Of a DNA stretch of 64,000 nt, positions 17,718 to 27,240 are shown one piece after another. Both the position numbers and the translations under genes were made by a program. Within the stretch, counting starts at the first letter, position 1. Each line of letters starts with the position of its first letter. The notes below the pieces were generated by a model, which made no database searches, was not told the DNA's origin, and saw nothing but the letters and a program-made list of their open reading frames with translations. Source of the stretch: Prevotella sp. (lineage in GTDB: Bacteria > Bacteroidota > Bacteroidia > Bacteroidales > Bacteroidaceae); NCBI GenBank assembly GCA_017478025.1, contig JAFVGZ010000025.1, positions 1 to 64,000 of the forward strand, written 5' to 3'.

Positions 17718-20633
17718 TTATTTATATGCGGGGAAGATGTCATCCAGTGTAAGCCTTTTCACGGGAGCGAACTGTTCCAAGGCTTTGGTGTCCAGCTCTG
17801 CTTCCTTGCCGAGTATGCAATATCTGCGTGGCTTACCCTTGATATTCTCTTCTTCAAACTTCACTACATCCTGCAGCGTCAGCGCGGGAAGCTGCTGCCA
17901 TACTATCTGATTGATGTCGCAATCCAGTCCGAGGAGCTGTGCGCTCAGGTATTTGCCTATCACACCTGCTTTTGTCGTACGTGCTGCCGCAAGGGTCTTC
18001 ATCAGGCTCTGTTTTGATGTGGCGAAGAGCTGCTCTGACTGTGGCAGGGTGTCCGTAATCTGTCTGAAGGTGTTGATACAGTCCATCATCTTGTCGTTTT
18101 GCGACATGATAGTCTCGCGATAGTAGTTCTTTTCCTCCTTGCGACCGGGGCAAACATAGCTTGCACGTGCGCTATATGCCAGTCCGCGGGTCTCACGAAG
18201 CTCCTGGAATACGATGCCGTTCATGGAGCCTCCGAAGTATTCATTGAACATCAGAGCCTTGATTGTAGTATCTACAGACCACGGCTGCGCCTGATATGTC
18301 AGTGCGCTCATGTTGATGTTGGGAGCGTCATAGGGAGCTATAAGCACCTCATTGCGTGGCGTTTCAATCATTTCGTAGGGCTTATTCTCTGGTACCTCAG
18401 CCAGTTTTTTCGGTGTCTTGTGATACTTCACCACCTCTTTACATATATCCTTCATGCTTGCCGGACCCCAGTAGAGTATTTTGTGCTTATAGTTTTTCAG
18501 CCCGTGGATGAGGTCGGTGAAATGTTCCGGATTGGTTTCGCGCAGCTGGGCAGGGGTGTATGAGCGGCTGAATGGGGCCTTTTCACCATAGCTTGCATAG
18601 CTCTGCAGGGCGCTGAAACATGCGTTCTGGTTGTTGCGGGCTTCTGAACGGGCCTTCAGCAACTGTGCTACGAACTTATTATACACGGCGGTGTCGCTCT
18701 TCACACGGTCCAGATAGCGGTCCATCATCTCCACAGCCCGTGGCAAATACTCCTGCAGGCCGCTCACGGAAACGCTGATTGACTTGGCTCCGACGCTGAA
18801 ACTGTAGCTGCATGCTATGTCATAGAAATCGCGCTTTATCTGCTCTATGCTCTCTGTATCTGTGCCGAGGAGGTCAAAATAACTCTCGGCAACGTTGTAT
18901 GACTCGTCGGCTTCTGAACCGAATTCATAGTGATATGTCAGGCTGAAACGCTCATCCTGAGTGTTTTGCTTGTAGATTACGGGCAGTCCCGTCTTGGTTT
19001 TACCAAATGATAAATCCTTCTTGAAATCCACAAACTGTGGCTGTATGTTCTCCACAGACATCTTTCCATATTCCTTTATAAAGTCCGATAGCAGGTCGCG
19101 GTTGCTCGGAATGTCTGTGATGGCAGGCTTGTCAATCTTCACAATCGTGGTGTCCTCGCCTTTGCGCTTATACACACACACGAAGCCGTCGCCCAGATTC
19201 TCGTTAGCCCACTTCACGATGTCGGCCTTCTTTATCTTTGCCATGCGGTCCAGGGCTTCCACTTCCTGCTTCCATGGGATGCCGTTTATGAAGCAATCCA
19301 CCATCGTGCTGACCCTTGCCTTGTTGTCATCAAGGCTGTTCAGGAGGTTGAGCTTGAAGTTGCTGAGGATGCTCGGCATCAGTTTCTCGTCAAATTCTCC
19401 GCGCTTTACCTTCTCTATCTGCTCCAGCAGCAAGGCCTTCACCTCGTCAAGAGTCTGTCCTTCGTTAGGCGTACCCTGCATCACGTACATGCCATAGTCC
19501 TTCAATCCCCAAGGTCCGCTTGAGGCTGCCAACACCTTCTGGCTCTGGTTCAGGTTCAGATCTATCAGTCCCACCTTTCCGTTGCACAGTATCATGTCCA
19601 TCATTGTCAGCGTATCATTGGTCAGACTTGCCGCTCCCGGTGTGCGCCAACCCATGATAATACTCTCTATTTCCTGGCCCACCACGGTCGTATCCTTTTC
19701 CGCTGTCAGCGGTGACATAGCAGGGAAGGAAGGCGGAGTGACATTGTTGCCCTTCTCCCACTGACCGAAATATTTCTCTATTATGGCCATCGTCTTCTCT
19801 GGATCCAGGTCGCCGGCCATGCAGATAGCCACGTTGTTGGGGCGATAGTACTTGTTGTAATAGTTCTGAATGTTTACCTGTGACGGGTTCTTCAAGTGTT
19901 CCTGAGTGCCGATGGTGGTCTGTGTACCATAGGGATGAGTGGGGAAGAGGGCGCGTGTCAGCGCTTCGATGCTCTTGCGGGCATCCTTCGTCATAGAGAT
20001 ATTCTTCTCCTCATACACCGCTTCCAACTCTGTATGGAAGCCGCGCATCACCATGTGTTGGAATCTGTCGGCGTTCACCATAGCCCAGCGTTCAATCTCG
20101 TTTGACGGGATATTCTCCACATATACCGTCTGGTCGTACGAGGTATATGCGTTAGTGCCAAGGCTTCCTATCTGCGACATCATCTTGTCATACTCGTTCG
20201 GGATGAAGTATTGCGCCGCAATCTGCGATACGGAGTCTATCTCGTGATACTTCGCCTTGCGCGCTACGCTGTCTGTCAGTTGGCGATACTCCTCATACAG
20301 CTGTGAGATCTTATCCAGATATGGTTTCTCCGCCTCATAGTTTGTGGTGCCGAAACGCTGCGTGCCCTTAAACATCAGGTGTTCCAGATAGTGTGCCAGA
20401 CCTGTTGTCTCGGCAGGATCGTTGCGCGAACCGGTATTCACGGCAATGTGCGCAGTAACACGCGGCTTCTCGTTATTCACACTAAGATACACCTTAAGAC
20501 CGTTAGGCAGGGTGTAGATACGTGCCTGCATGGGGTCACCGGTAACCTCTTCGTAGGCGTATGACTGTGTCTCAGCAGCCAACGCTGACATGCTGCACAG
20601 CAGGCAGCAGATTATGTTCAGTATGTATTTCAT
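17718..20633 (-). CDS. secreted M16 family zinc metallopeptidase
   Basis: The 971-residue protein starts with a Sec signal (MKYILNIICCLLCSMSALAA). The N-terminal M16 half carries the inverted zinc motif HYLEH (in GLAHYLEHLMFKGT, near residue 80) with the downstream Glu in the LEAVYEEKN region. A second, catalytically inactive M16-like half follows from about residue 500, as in pitrilysin and PqqL-type enzymes. Such enzymes degrade peptides in a closed chamber in the periplasm. Its substrate is unknown. It follows DUF4954 by 8 nt and precedes fumarase by 58 nt. Confidence 0.92.
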   Translation of the reverse strand: MKYILNIICCLLCSMSALAAETQSYAYEEVTGDPMQARIYTLPNGLKVYLSVNNEKPRVTAHIAVNTGSRNDPAETTGLAHYLEHLMFKGTQRFGTTNYEAEKPYLDKISQLYEEYRQLTDSVARKAKYHEIDSVSQIAAQYFIPNEYDKMMSQIGSLGTNAYTSYDQTVYVENIPSNEIERWAMVNADRFQHMVMRGFHTELEAVYEEKNISMTKDARKSIEALTRALFPTHPYGTQTTIGTQEHLKNPSQVNIQNYYNKYYRPNNVAICMAGDLDPEKTMAIIEKYFGQWEKGNNVTPPSFPAMSPLTAEKDTTVVGQEIESIIMGWRTPGAASLTNDTLTMMDMILCNGKVGLIDLNLNQSQKVLAASSGPWGLKDYGMYVMQGTPNEGQTLDEVKALLLEQIEKVKRGEFDEKLMPSILSNFKLNLLNSLDDNKARVSTMVDCFINGIPWKQEVEALDRMAKIKKADIVKWANENLGDGFVCVYKRKGEDTTIVKIDKPAITDIPSNRDLLSDFIKEYGKMSVENIQPQFVDFKKDLSFGKTKTGLPVIYKQNTQDERFSLTYHYEFGSEADESYNVAESYFDLLGTDTESIEQIKRDFYDIACSYSFSVGAKSISVSVSGLQEYLPRAVEMMDRYLDRVKSDTAVYNKFVAQLLKARSEARNNQNACFSALQSYASYGEKAPFSRSYTPAQLRETNPEHFTDLIHGLKNYKHKILYWGPASMKDICKEVVKYHKTPKKLAEVPENKPYEMIETPRNEVLIAPYDAPNINMSALTYQAQPWSVDTTIKALMFNEYFGGSMNGIVFQELRETRGLAYSARASYVCPGRKEEKNYYRETIMSQNDKMMDCINTFRQITDTLPQSEQLFATSKQSLMKTLAAARTTKAGVIGKYLSAQLLGLDCDINQIVWQQLPALTLQDVVKFEEENIKGKPRRYCILGKEAELDTKALEQFAPVKRLTLDDIFPAYK

Positions 20634-20641
20634 CTTAATAC

Positions 20642-22222
20642 TTAATTCTCTATCTTTGAAACGAAGTCCCTGAACTGCTCTTCGCTCACATCGCCCAGGT
20701 CATATTCACGCTCCGCATCGCGGCATATCATCTTCAGCCATGTGTTGTGCGCCTGTTCCATTTCACCTTCATTACCTCCGAATCCCTTCCATTGCTCATA
20801 GCTCTCATAGATGTCGGTAAAGCGATTCTCCAGTCCTTCTATATCCGCAATGTCGCCACTCATTATGTCTTCCTTCATCTGTTCAAGCGCATCGGTAGGA
20901 GTCAGTAGGCCCAGCAGGTCCGTCCAGTCGCTTCCTGACTCATTATTGCCGTACATCTTGAGCGCCAATTCGTAGTACTCCAGACCGTGCTGCAGCGCCG
21001 ATGCCGTGATGTCAAAGCCGTTGCCGTGATATACCTCGCGGTTTACTCCCTGCTCGGCCTGCAGCTGTTTCAGGTATTTTATGCCGGCTTTGACCCCCTC
21101 CATCACGTATGGAGAAAGCCAGTCGAACGTCAGGAGCGATATCCTTCCGTTTGCGGGACGCTTGTCACGCTTTGGCCATTTCGTCACATCGCGGTACGTA
21201 CCGACGGTGCACAAGTTCCTTCCAGGCACCACATTGGTCTTTCTTCCTTCGCCTATCACGTATGAGAATGGCAGCATCTCCGTATCGGGGTGCGTCTGTA
21301 TCTTGCCCATAGCCATCGAGAAAGCACCTATTTTCGCCGGCCAGAGTATGTGTGCGTCGCTCGCAGTCTTAGAGCCGCGCGCCATCGTGCCCCAGTGTAT
21401 AGGGCCCATTTTATATGCGTGGTTTGAGAAGTTTGTATTCGAACCGGCATTATAGAACGAGTATGTGCCGCCGATAAGCAGCGTGCTCTTGTGGTGACTC
21501 ACGCTGAACGGGCCGCACAACGCTGCGCAGGCCTCGCCGTTGTCCATGTGCGAGTTGGCAAAGAAGATGGAGTTCTCAGACGTAAATCCGCGACCCACGT
21601 GGCACGCCTCGCCCACGAAGGTGTCGTAAAGCTTGGCTCCATCCACTATCGTAGCACCGGCCTGGGCTATCACATTCTCTAATATCACATCGTCACCCAC
21701 ATATATGGCGGCATCCGGGGTTGAGGACAGCGTGCAGTCAATGAGCCTTGAGGCCCCGCACAACTCGCAACCGTCGCCTACGATGACGTTTGTCAGCTCG
21801 CGGCAGTCCTGTATTGTCACGCCCGTGCCGATGGTGGTACAAGACGGAACAGTCCTCTCAATGTAGTGTGTGACCATGTCGCGCAGCTTCGCAAACAGCA
21901 GTTTGTCTTCTGAAGCATAAACCATCAGGGCTGCCAACTGCGATGACAGGCGGCTGAAGAGCATTATGTTACCGTCACCGGCTTCGTTTAGCACGCTGAT
22001 TGTAACGCCCTCGCCATAGCTCGCACCGTCCGTAGTGCGGATTATACCGACATTCTCAATGCGCGTTTCAGCGCCGATATGCACCTCGCCCTCAAAACTC
22101 ACGTTGCGAAGATCATCGGTGTCGAACGTCTGTGATACAAACACTTGAGTCCAGTCGGTGCTGCGACAATTGCGCTCCTCCAGAACGTCAATCTCTTCTA
22201 AGGTCAAATTGCGGTACTCCAT
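20642..22222 (-). CDS. DUF4954 family protein
   Basis: The 526-residue cytoplasmic protein matches the Bacteroidota DUF4954 family. The middle (about 60-260) shows repeated hexapeptide-like strands (VTIQDCRELTNVIVGDGCEL, GDDVILENVIAQAGATIV), suggesting a left-handed beta-helix as in sugar-nucleotide or acyl transferases; the C-terminal part is helical. I see no catalytic signature that would assign a reaction. It lies between hflX (15 nt upstream) and the M16 gene (8 nt downstream), suggesting one transcript. Confidence 0.8.
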   Translation of the reverse strand: MEYRNLTLEEIDVLEERNCRSTDWTQVFVSQTFDTDDLRNVSFEGEVHIGAETRIENVGIIRTTDGASYGEGVTISVLNEAGDGNIMLFSRLSSQLAALMVYASEDKLLFAKLRDMVTHYIERTVPSCTTIGTGVTIQDCRELTNVIVGDGCELCGASRLIDCTLSSTPDAAIYVGDDVILENVIAQAGATIVDGAKLYDTFVGEACHVGRGFTSENSIFFANSHMDNGEACAALCGPFSVSHHKSTLLIGGTYSFYNAGSNTNFSNHAYKMGPIHWGTMARGSKTASDAHILWPAKIGAFSMAMGKIQTHPDTEMLPFSYVIGEGRKTNVVPGRNLCTVGTYRDVTKWPKRDKRPANGRISLLTFDWLSPYVMEGVKAGIKYLKQLQAEQGVNREVYHGNGFDITASALQHGLEYYELALKMYGNNESGSDWTDLLGLLTPTDALEQMKEDIMSGDIADIEGLENRFTDIYESYEQWKGFGGNEGEMEQAHNTWLKMICRDAEREYDLGDVSEEQFRDFVSKIEN

Positions 22223-22237
22223 TTTAGTCTGTTTAGG

Positions 22238-23542
22238 TTATGAAGGGGTTTGATACAAGAAATCATTATACGGATATTTCTGCACATGCAACTCTCTGAC
22301 GCGTTTGTAGAGAGTGTCGCGCAGCTCTTCGATGTTCTCCTTTTCTCTTGCCGAGATAAAGATGCAACTGAGTTCTTTGCCTCCCATCTTGGCCATCCAG
22401 GTACGTTTCAGGTCCTCAAGGGGCACCTCGTTCTTCTTCACAGGCGTCAGATCATCGGCATCTTTCTCGTCCCATGTGTAGGCATCAATCTTGTTAAACA
22501 CTATCAACGTGGGCTTTTCTCCGCATCCCAGGTCGGCTAACGTCTGCTCAACCACCTTGATTTGCTCCTCAAAGTCAGGGTGTGAGATGTCAACTACATG
22601 TACCAACAGGTCTGCCTCACGCGTCTCATCGAGGGTAGATTTGAAGGATTCTACCAGGTCCGTGGGCAACTTTCGGATAAATCCTACCGTGTCGGCAAGC
22701 AGGAATGGCAGGTTCTCTATCACCACCTTCCTTACCGTTGTGTCGAGAGTGGCAAAGAGTTTATTCTCTGCAAAGACCTCGCTCTTGGACAGCAGGTTCA
22801 TGATTGTCGATTTCCCTACGTTCGTATATCCCACAAGTGCGGCTCTTATCAGGCGGCCCCTGTTCTTGCGTTGCGTGGATTTCTGCTTGTCTATCTCCTT
22901 CAGTCTCTCCTTCAGCAGCGACATTCGGTTCAGGATAATACGACGGTCCATCTCCAACTGTGTCTCACCCGGGCCGCGCAGACCCACGGTACCCTTGCCG
23001 CCGCCGCCACCGGAGCCGCCGCCCTGACGCTCCAAGTGCGTCCACAGGCGTTGCAGTCGGGGCAGCATATACCGGTATTGAGCCAGCTCCACCTGCGTCT
23101 TAGCGTTCGCTGTCTGTGCGCGCATAGCAAAGATATCCAGTATCAGACTCGTACGGTCCAGTATCTTAACGTGCAGGACTTGCTCTATATTGCGCATCTG
23201 TTTTGCAGACAACTCATCGTCGAATATCACCATACCGACGCGCTGAGGCCCTTCACCCTCTTCGGGATAGTGCAGTTCCTCTTCCCATGCATCGCAGGCA
23301 TCATCCTGCTGCTTGATATATTCGGCAATCTCTTCCAGCTTACCTTTGCCGACATAGGTAACACTCGACGGTCCGCCTACACGCTGAGTGAAGCGGCGCA
23401 GCGTCACGGCACCGGCTGTCTCGGCAAGAAACTCCAGTTCGTCAAGGTATTCCTTTGTCTTTGCCTCGTCCTGTTCAGGGGTTATAAGACCCACCAACAC
23501 AGCGGTCTCGGCACTCGCTTCTGATATTACAAATTCTTTCAT
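22238..23542 (-). CDS. hflX: GTPase HflX
   Basis: About 434 residues from MKEFVISEASAETAVLVGLI, the normal family start; upstream in-frame ATGs lie above the promoter and are rejected. An N-terminal HflX domain with a Gly-rich loop (QGGGSGGGGGKGTVGLRGPG region, GPGETQLEMDRR) precedes a G domain with ALVGYTNVGKST (P loop), LADTVGFI (G3) and FNKIDAY (G4). HflX binds 50S/70S ribosomes and splits stalled ones under stress. The -7 element lies only 5 nt before the ATG, so the transcript should be nearly leaderless. It leads the run to DUF4954, M16 and possibly beyond. Confidence 0.94.
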   Translation of the reverse strand: MKEFVISEASAETAVLVGLITPEQDEAKTKEYLDELEFLAETAGAVTLRRFTQRVGGPSSVTYVGKGKLEEIAEYIKQQDDACDAWEEELHYPEEGEGPQRVGMVIFDDELSAKQMRNIEQVLHVKILDRTSLILDIFAMRAQTANAKTQVELAQYRYMLPRLQRLWTHLERQGGGSGGGGGKGTVGLRGPGETQLEMDRRIILNRMSLLKERLKEIDKQKSTQRKNRGRLIRAALVGYTNVGKSTIMNLLSKSEVFAENKLFATLDTTVRKVVIENLPFLLADTVGFIRKLPTDLVESFKSTLDETREADLLVHVVDISHPDFEEQIKVVEQTLADLGCGEKPTLIVFNKIDAYTWDEKDADDLTPVKKNEVPLEDLKRTWMAKMGGKELSCIFISAREKENIEELRDTLYKRVRELHVQKYPYNDFLYQTPS

Positions 23543-23547
23543 CTGTG

Positions 23548-23579
23548 CAAAGGTACGATTAAGTCCTGAGATATGCAAA
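23548..23579 (-). promoter_or_regulatory. hflX promoter with extended upstream element
   Basis: TTTG (23579-23576), a 20-bp spacer and TACCTTTG (23555-23548). The spacer holds TATCTCAGGACTTA, shared with the M23 promoter at 32819. The predicted start is within 0-2 nt of the ATG. Confidence 0.8.
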
Positions 23580-23670
23580 AAAGTGCTAGCATTTTTTTGC
23601 ATATCCAAGGCGAAGTACCTTCGACCGCAGGTCAAAGTACCGATTATAAGTCTTGAGATATGCAAGAAAA
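23571..23670 (-). repeat. duplicated promoter-like element upstream of hflX
   Basis: A second, decayed copy of the extended promoter (TTGCATATCTCAAGACTTA, then TACTTTG) lies at 23670-23633. Between them is an inverted repeat, ATATGCAAAAAA (23571-23582) with TTTTTTGCATAT (about 23593-23604). Confidence 0.65.
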
Positions 23671-23740
23671 CAAAGTGAATAATGCATAATCAATCATGCA
23701 TCCTGAATTATGCACTATGAATTGTTCATTGCGCATTATC

Positions 23741-23815
23741 AATTCTGCATTCTGCATTCTTAATTCTGCATTCTGCATTCTTAATTCTGCATTTTGCATT
23801 CTTAATTATGCATTA
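23741..23815. repeat. four-copy 21-bp array 3' of recG
   Basis: AATTCTGCAT-type units begin at 23741, 23762, 23783 and 23804 (21-bp period), built on TGCATTC and TTAATT. The right end abuts the recG stop codon at 23813. Confidence 0.9.
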
Positions 23816-25909
23816 ACTAATCGCTCCCCAGTCTATATTGTCCTTGCGCAGCTCGCGGAGTCTGTTCCATAATAAGCTGTTTTCCGGTGCATTACATTCC
23901 GGATCGCTGTCAATCACCTTCTGCGCTTCGTCTCGTGCCAGCTGTACCAGCTGTCCGTCCAGCGCAATGTTCGCTATCTTCAGGTCCAGTGCCATTCCGC
24001 TTTGCTGCGTGCCTTCCAGGTCGCCGGGGCCGCGAAGCTTCAGGTCGGCTTCTGCTATACGGAAGCCATCGTTTGTCTCACACATTATGTCCAGGCGCTT
24101 GCGCGTCTCTGCCGACAGTTCATAGTCGCTCACCAATATGCAGTAGCTCTGCTCCGCACCACGTCCCACGCGCCCTCTCAGCTGGTGCAGCTGCGACAGG
24201 CCGAAACGCTGTGCCTCCATAATCACCATCACGCTGGCATTAGGCACATTCACACCCACCTCTATCACCGTTGTCGCTACGAGCAACTGGGTCTCGCCGC
24301 GGGCAAAGCGCTGCATCTCCTCATCCTTCTCAGCAGGCTTCATCTTGCCGTGAACCTTGCTCATGCGATAGTCAGGGAACACCCTCTGCAGTTCCTCATA
24401 ACCGGCTTCCAGGTCCTGCAGGTCCATCTTCTCGCTCTCTTGTATCAACGGATAGACCACATAGACCTGCCGTCCCTTCGCTACCTCACGGCGTATGCCC
24501 TCATAAAGGCTCAGTTTCTGCTTCTCATACTTGTGGATTGTCATTATCGGCTTGCGTCCCGGGGGCAGTTCGTCTATCACGCTCACGTCCAGATCCCCAT
24601 AGATAGTCATAGCCAAGGTGCGTGGAATAGGTGTTGCCGTCATTACCAACACATGAGGCGGGTTCTCATTCTTTGCCCACAGTTTGGCTCTCTGAGCAAC
24701 GCCAAAGCGATGCTGCTCGTCTATAACGGCAAGTCCGAGATTATGAAATTGTACTGTGTCCTCGATGACTGCGTGTGTACCTATCAGTATGTTCACGCTG
24801 CCATCCAGCAGTCCTTCCATCACCTCCTTGCGCTTCTTGCCCTTCACTACGCCCGTCAGCAGTTCCACCCGTACGGGCAGGTCGCGGAGAAAGTCGCGTA
24901 TAGTGGCAAGATGTTGCTCCGCCAGTATCTCCGTCGGTGCCATCATCACGGCCTGGAAACCGTTGTCCACAGCTATCAGCATGGCCATCAGCGCCACGAG
25001 AGTCTTGCCTGAACCCACATCGCCCTGCACCAGCCGGTTCATCTGCCGCCCTGAGTTCATGTCCTTTTTTATCTCGTGCATCACGCGTTTCTGCGCTCCT
25101 GTCAGCTCAAACTTCAGGTTCATGAAATAGAAATCCCTGAATGCCGCACCTACCTTTGGCAGCAGATAGCCCTTGTATTTCCGTCGGTTATTGGAGACAT
25201 AGCGCAGTATGTTAAGTTGCACATAGAACAGCTCTTCAAATTTCAGTCTCTCCCGTGCGTGCTGCAATTCATACTGATTGTGTGGATAGTGTATAGCGCG
25301 TAGAGCTTCGTCACGGCTCATGAGGTGCAACGGCTGCGTGATAGAGCTGGGCAAGGTCTCGCGCAGCGGCGGCAGATTCTGCAGTAGGGTCTTCACGTAG
25401 CGCTCGATGGAGCGTGACGTCATCCCCGTTTTCTTCATCCTCTCCGTGGTGTGGTAATAGGGTTGCATCCCCATACTCTCCAGGGTCAGCGTATCGGCAG
25501 GGTCAATGTCGGGGTGCGTTATCTGCATACGCCCATTGAACACCCCAGGGCGACCGAAGACGATATAATCTACTCCGAGGTGATAGGTCTTCATCACATA
25601 CTGCCCGCCGCTGAACCATATCAGGTCCATCACCCCCGTACCGTCGCCGAAATGGGCCACGACGCGCTTGCGGTTGAGGCCCATAGGGAAGGTCTCAAAC
25701 GACAATATCCGCCCGCGAACCTGGACGAAGGGCATATCGCTCGTCATTTCGCGGATAGTATAGACCTTGCTGCGGTCTATGTGCTTATAGGGGAAGTGTT
25801 GCAGCAGGTCGCCATAGGTGCTGATTCCCAGTTCTTTGCTGAGAATCTTCTGCCTCTGCGGGCCTATGCCGGGCAGGTATTTTATGTCTTGCTGCAGTAT
25901 GTCAGTCAC
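23813..25909 (-). CDS. recG: ATP-dependent DNA helicase RecG
   Basis: The 698-residue protein is a full-length RecG. Residues 1-150 include the HhH-like start LPGIGPQRQKIL and the OB-fold wedge domain that contacts fork DNA. The helicase core has Walker A (LVQGDVGSGKTLVAL, about 299-313), VIDEQHRFGVAQR (DEQH box), VMTATPIPRTLA (motif III) and QLRGRVGRG (motif VI). It remodels stalled replication forks and Holliday junctions. The start is a GTG at 25909. Its upstream gap holds repeat sequence, and no clean promoter is visible. Confidence 0.96.
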   Translation of the reverse strand: MTDILQQDIKYLPGIGPQRQKILSKELGISTYGDLLQHFPYKHIDRSKVYTIREMTSDMPFVQVRGRILSFETFPMGLNRKRVVAHFGDGTGVMDLIWFSGGQYVMKTYHLGVDYIVFGRPGVFNGRMQITHPDIDPADTLTLESMGMQPYYHTTERMKKTGMTSRSIERYVKTLLQNLPPLRETLPSSITQPLHLMSRDEALRAIHYPHNQYELQHARERLKFEELFYVQLNILRYVSNNRRKYKGYLLPKVGAAFRDFYFMNLKFELTGAQKRVMHEIKKDMNSGRQMNRLVQGDVGSGKTLVALMAMLIAVDNGFQAVMMAPTEILAEQHLATIRDFLRDLPVRVELLTGVVKGKKRKEVMEGLLDGSVNILIGTHAVIEDTVQFHNLGLAVIDEQHRFGVAQRAKLWAKNENPPHVLVMTATPIPRTLAMTIYGDLDVSVIDELPPGRKPIMTIHKYEKQKLSLYEGIRREVAKGRQVYVVYPLIQESEKMDLQDLEAGYEELQRVFPDYRMSKVHGKMKPAEKDEEMQRFARGETQLLVATTVIEVGVNVPNASVMVIMEAQRFGLSQLHQLRGRVGRGAEQSYCILVSDYELSAETRKRLDIMCETNDGFRIAEADLKLRGPGDLEGTQQSGMALDLKIANIALDGQLVQLARDEAQKVIDSDPECNAPENSLLWNRLRELRKDNIDWGAIS

Positions 25910-25975
25910 AGTATCATCCTTTCTTCGGAAAGGGTTTGCTGTAATTTGTTAATTTGATTCAAGTCTCAGAAGTGC

Positions 25976-26210
25976 GCCCTGTAAGGGCATTTAGAGTCCC
26001 TTGATAAGGGGCGGCTATAATGCGGGGTTTCATGTTCTGCTGCCCTTCTTGCGCTCCAGTAGGTGCTCAGGCGAGCAAGCTCGGAGTCCAGGGCGTGATT
26101 TCTGTTCGCGTTCATACCCAGGGCGCTGCCCTGGGCTATACGCTTTTGCCCTTTCTTGCTCCGATGCTCTACGCAAGCGTCCCTTAGGGCCGAGCGCAGG
26201 GCGTTTCCTG
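25976..26210. repeat. intergenic CCCTGGG/GCCCT repeat block
   Basis: The 315-bp gap between ispD and recG has no gene. It holds GCCCTGTAAGGGC (25976-25988), a CCCTT/AAGGG hairpin, and the perfect palindrome CCCAGGGC-GCT-GCCCTGGG (26117-26135). The segment 26130-26210 (CTTTTGCCC, GCTCCGATGCTCTA, CTTAGGGC) is homologous to 41440-41522, and the palindromes recur at 56954-56995. Confidence 0.8.
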
Positions 26211-26225
26211 CTTCATAAACCTGAA

Positions 26226-26924
26226 TTAATTCGTTAATTTGACCATCGCTTCGGCTATCATCATGTCCATCGGCGTTGTAATCTTGATGTTCTCGCGGTT
26301 GCCTTCTATCATCACGGGCTCATGTCCTATGGCGGCCACCACGCTGGCATCGTCGGTGAAACTCTCGTCATACGGCTGGCGATTGGCCTCCTTAAGTAGC
26401 TGTATGTCAAACACCTGCGGGGTCTGCACGGTACGAAAGTCCTCACGCACGGCGCTATGCCACAAGCCATCCTCTCCGCGACGGCGCAGGCTGTCCGTCA
26501 TTGGCAGGCACGGAACGACTGCACGCTCCCTGCGGGCAGCATCATAGAGACGCGCTATCGTGTCAACGCTGACAAAGGGACGCACGCCATCGTGCACCCC
26601 CACAACGCCTGACGCATCATCGGGGATGAGGCTCAGGCCGCTCTGCACCGAGTGGAACCGTGTGGCTCCACCGTCTGCCAGCAGGTATTCAAGGCTGAAA
26701 CGGTGCTCCCGGCACAACTGTTGCCAATAGTCCTGCTGCGCTTTAGGCAGCACAAGGATAATCCGCAGCGGGTCTGAGGCAGGGCGATAAGTGTCAGAAT
26801 ACTCCCTGAATCGCTCCATTGTGCGCATCAGCACAGGCCTGCCCGCAACGGGCAGAAACTGCTTCGGCACCTCGCCGCCCATTCTCAATCCCTTGCCGCC
26901 GGCAACGATTATTACGTAGTCCAT
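26226..26924 (-). CDS. ispD: 2-C-methyl-D-erythritol 4-phosphate cytidylyltransferase
   Basis: The 232-residue protein is IspD of the MEP isoprenoid pathway, transferring CMP from CTP to methylerythritol phosphate. Visible motifs are IIVAGGKGLRMGGEVPKQFLP (split: IIVAGGKGLRMGG then EVPKQFLP) for CTP binding, GVHDGVRPFVS, and QTPQVFDIQLLKEA with FTDDASVV near the C-terminus. Length is normal. It seems to be transcribed alone. An AATTCGTTAATTTG short repeat overlaps its 3' end. Confidence 0.95.
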   Translation of the reverse strand: MDYVIIVAGGKGLRMGGEVPKQFLPVAGRPVLMRTMERFREYSDTYRPASDPLRIILVLPKAQQDYWQQLCREHRFSLEYLLADGGATRFHSVQSGLSLIPDDASGVVGVHDGVRPFVSVDTIARLYDAARRERAVVPCLPMTDSLRRRGEDGLWHSAVREDFRTVQTPQVFDIQLLKEANRQPYDESFTDDASVVAAIGHEPVMIEGNRENIKITTPMDMMIAEAMVKLTN

Positions 26925-27072
26925 CTGTCTTTTTCTTGTAGCTCCTCTTTTGTTCAGAGTGGATTATGTTAGCTATTCACGTCTGATTCTTTACCTCTTT
27001 CGGGGGGACGTAGATTATTGATTTTGACCCCCAAAATGCATCACGTTCCAATAGCATCTGAATTACAATCTG

Positions 27073-27156
27073 AAAGCAGGTCTTTTACCTCCTAATAGCA
27101 GGTCTTTTACTCGGTAATAGTAGGTCTTTTACCAGGTAAAAGTAGGTCTTTTAGGA
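27073..27156. repeat. four-copy 22-bp AGGTCTTTTA array
   Basis: AGGTCTTTTA begins at exactly 27079, 27101, 27123 and 27145. Complete units resemble GTAAAAGTAGGTCTTTTAC, an inverted repeat. The same unit occurs inside both copies of the dispersed element (about 2843-2910 and 41820-41910). The rest of 26925-27240 shows no gene. Confidence 0.9.
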
Positions 27157-27240
27157 TGAGACGGGCTATTTAACAGCTGTTAACATAAACTGTAAGTTAA
27201 ACTGCCCGTTTTTGTTTCAGACTGTAAGTTTTTCGCCCCT

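Noticed and set aside
22598-23524. 308-codon plus-strand frame opposite hflX
   Set aside because: Shadow of hflX; the His/Leu/Gln-rich translation is typical of an antisense frame and there is no promoter.
23543-23665. Longer HflX starting at upstream in-frame ATGs
   Set aside because: The extra residues cover the promoter and an inverted repeat and do not resemble the family; MKEFVISE is the usual start.
24002-25012. 336-codon open frame on the plus strand opposite recG
   Set aside because: It is antisense to a clear RecG, has the mirrored codon pattern of a GC-biased gene, and its translation shows no domain or signal.
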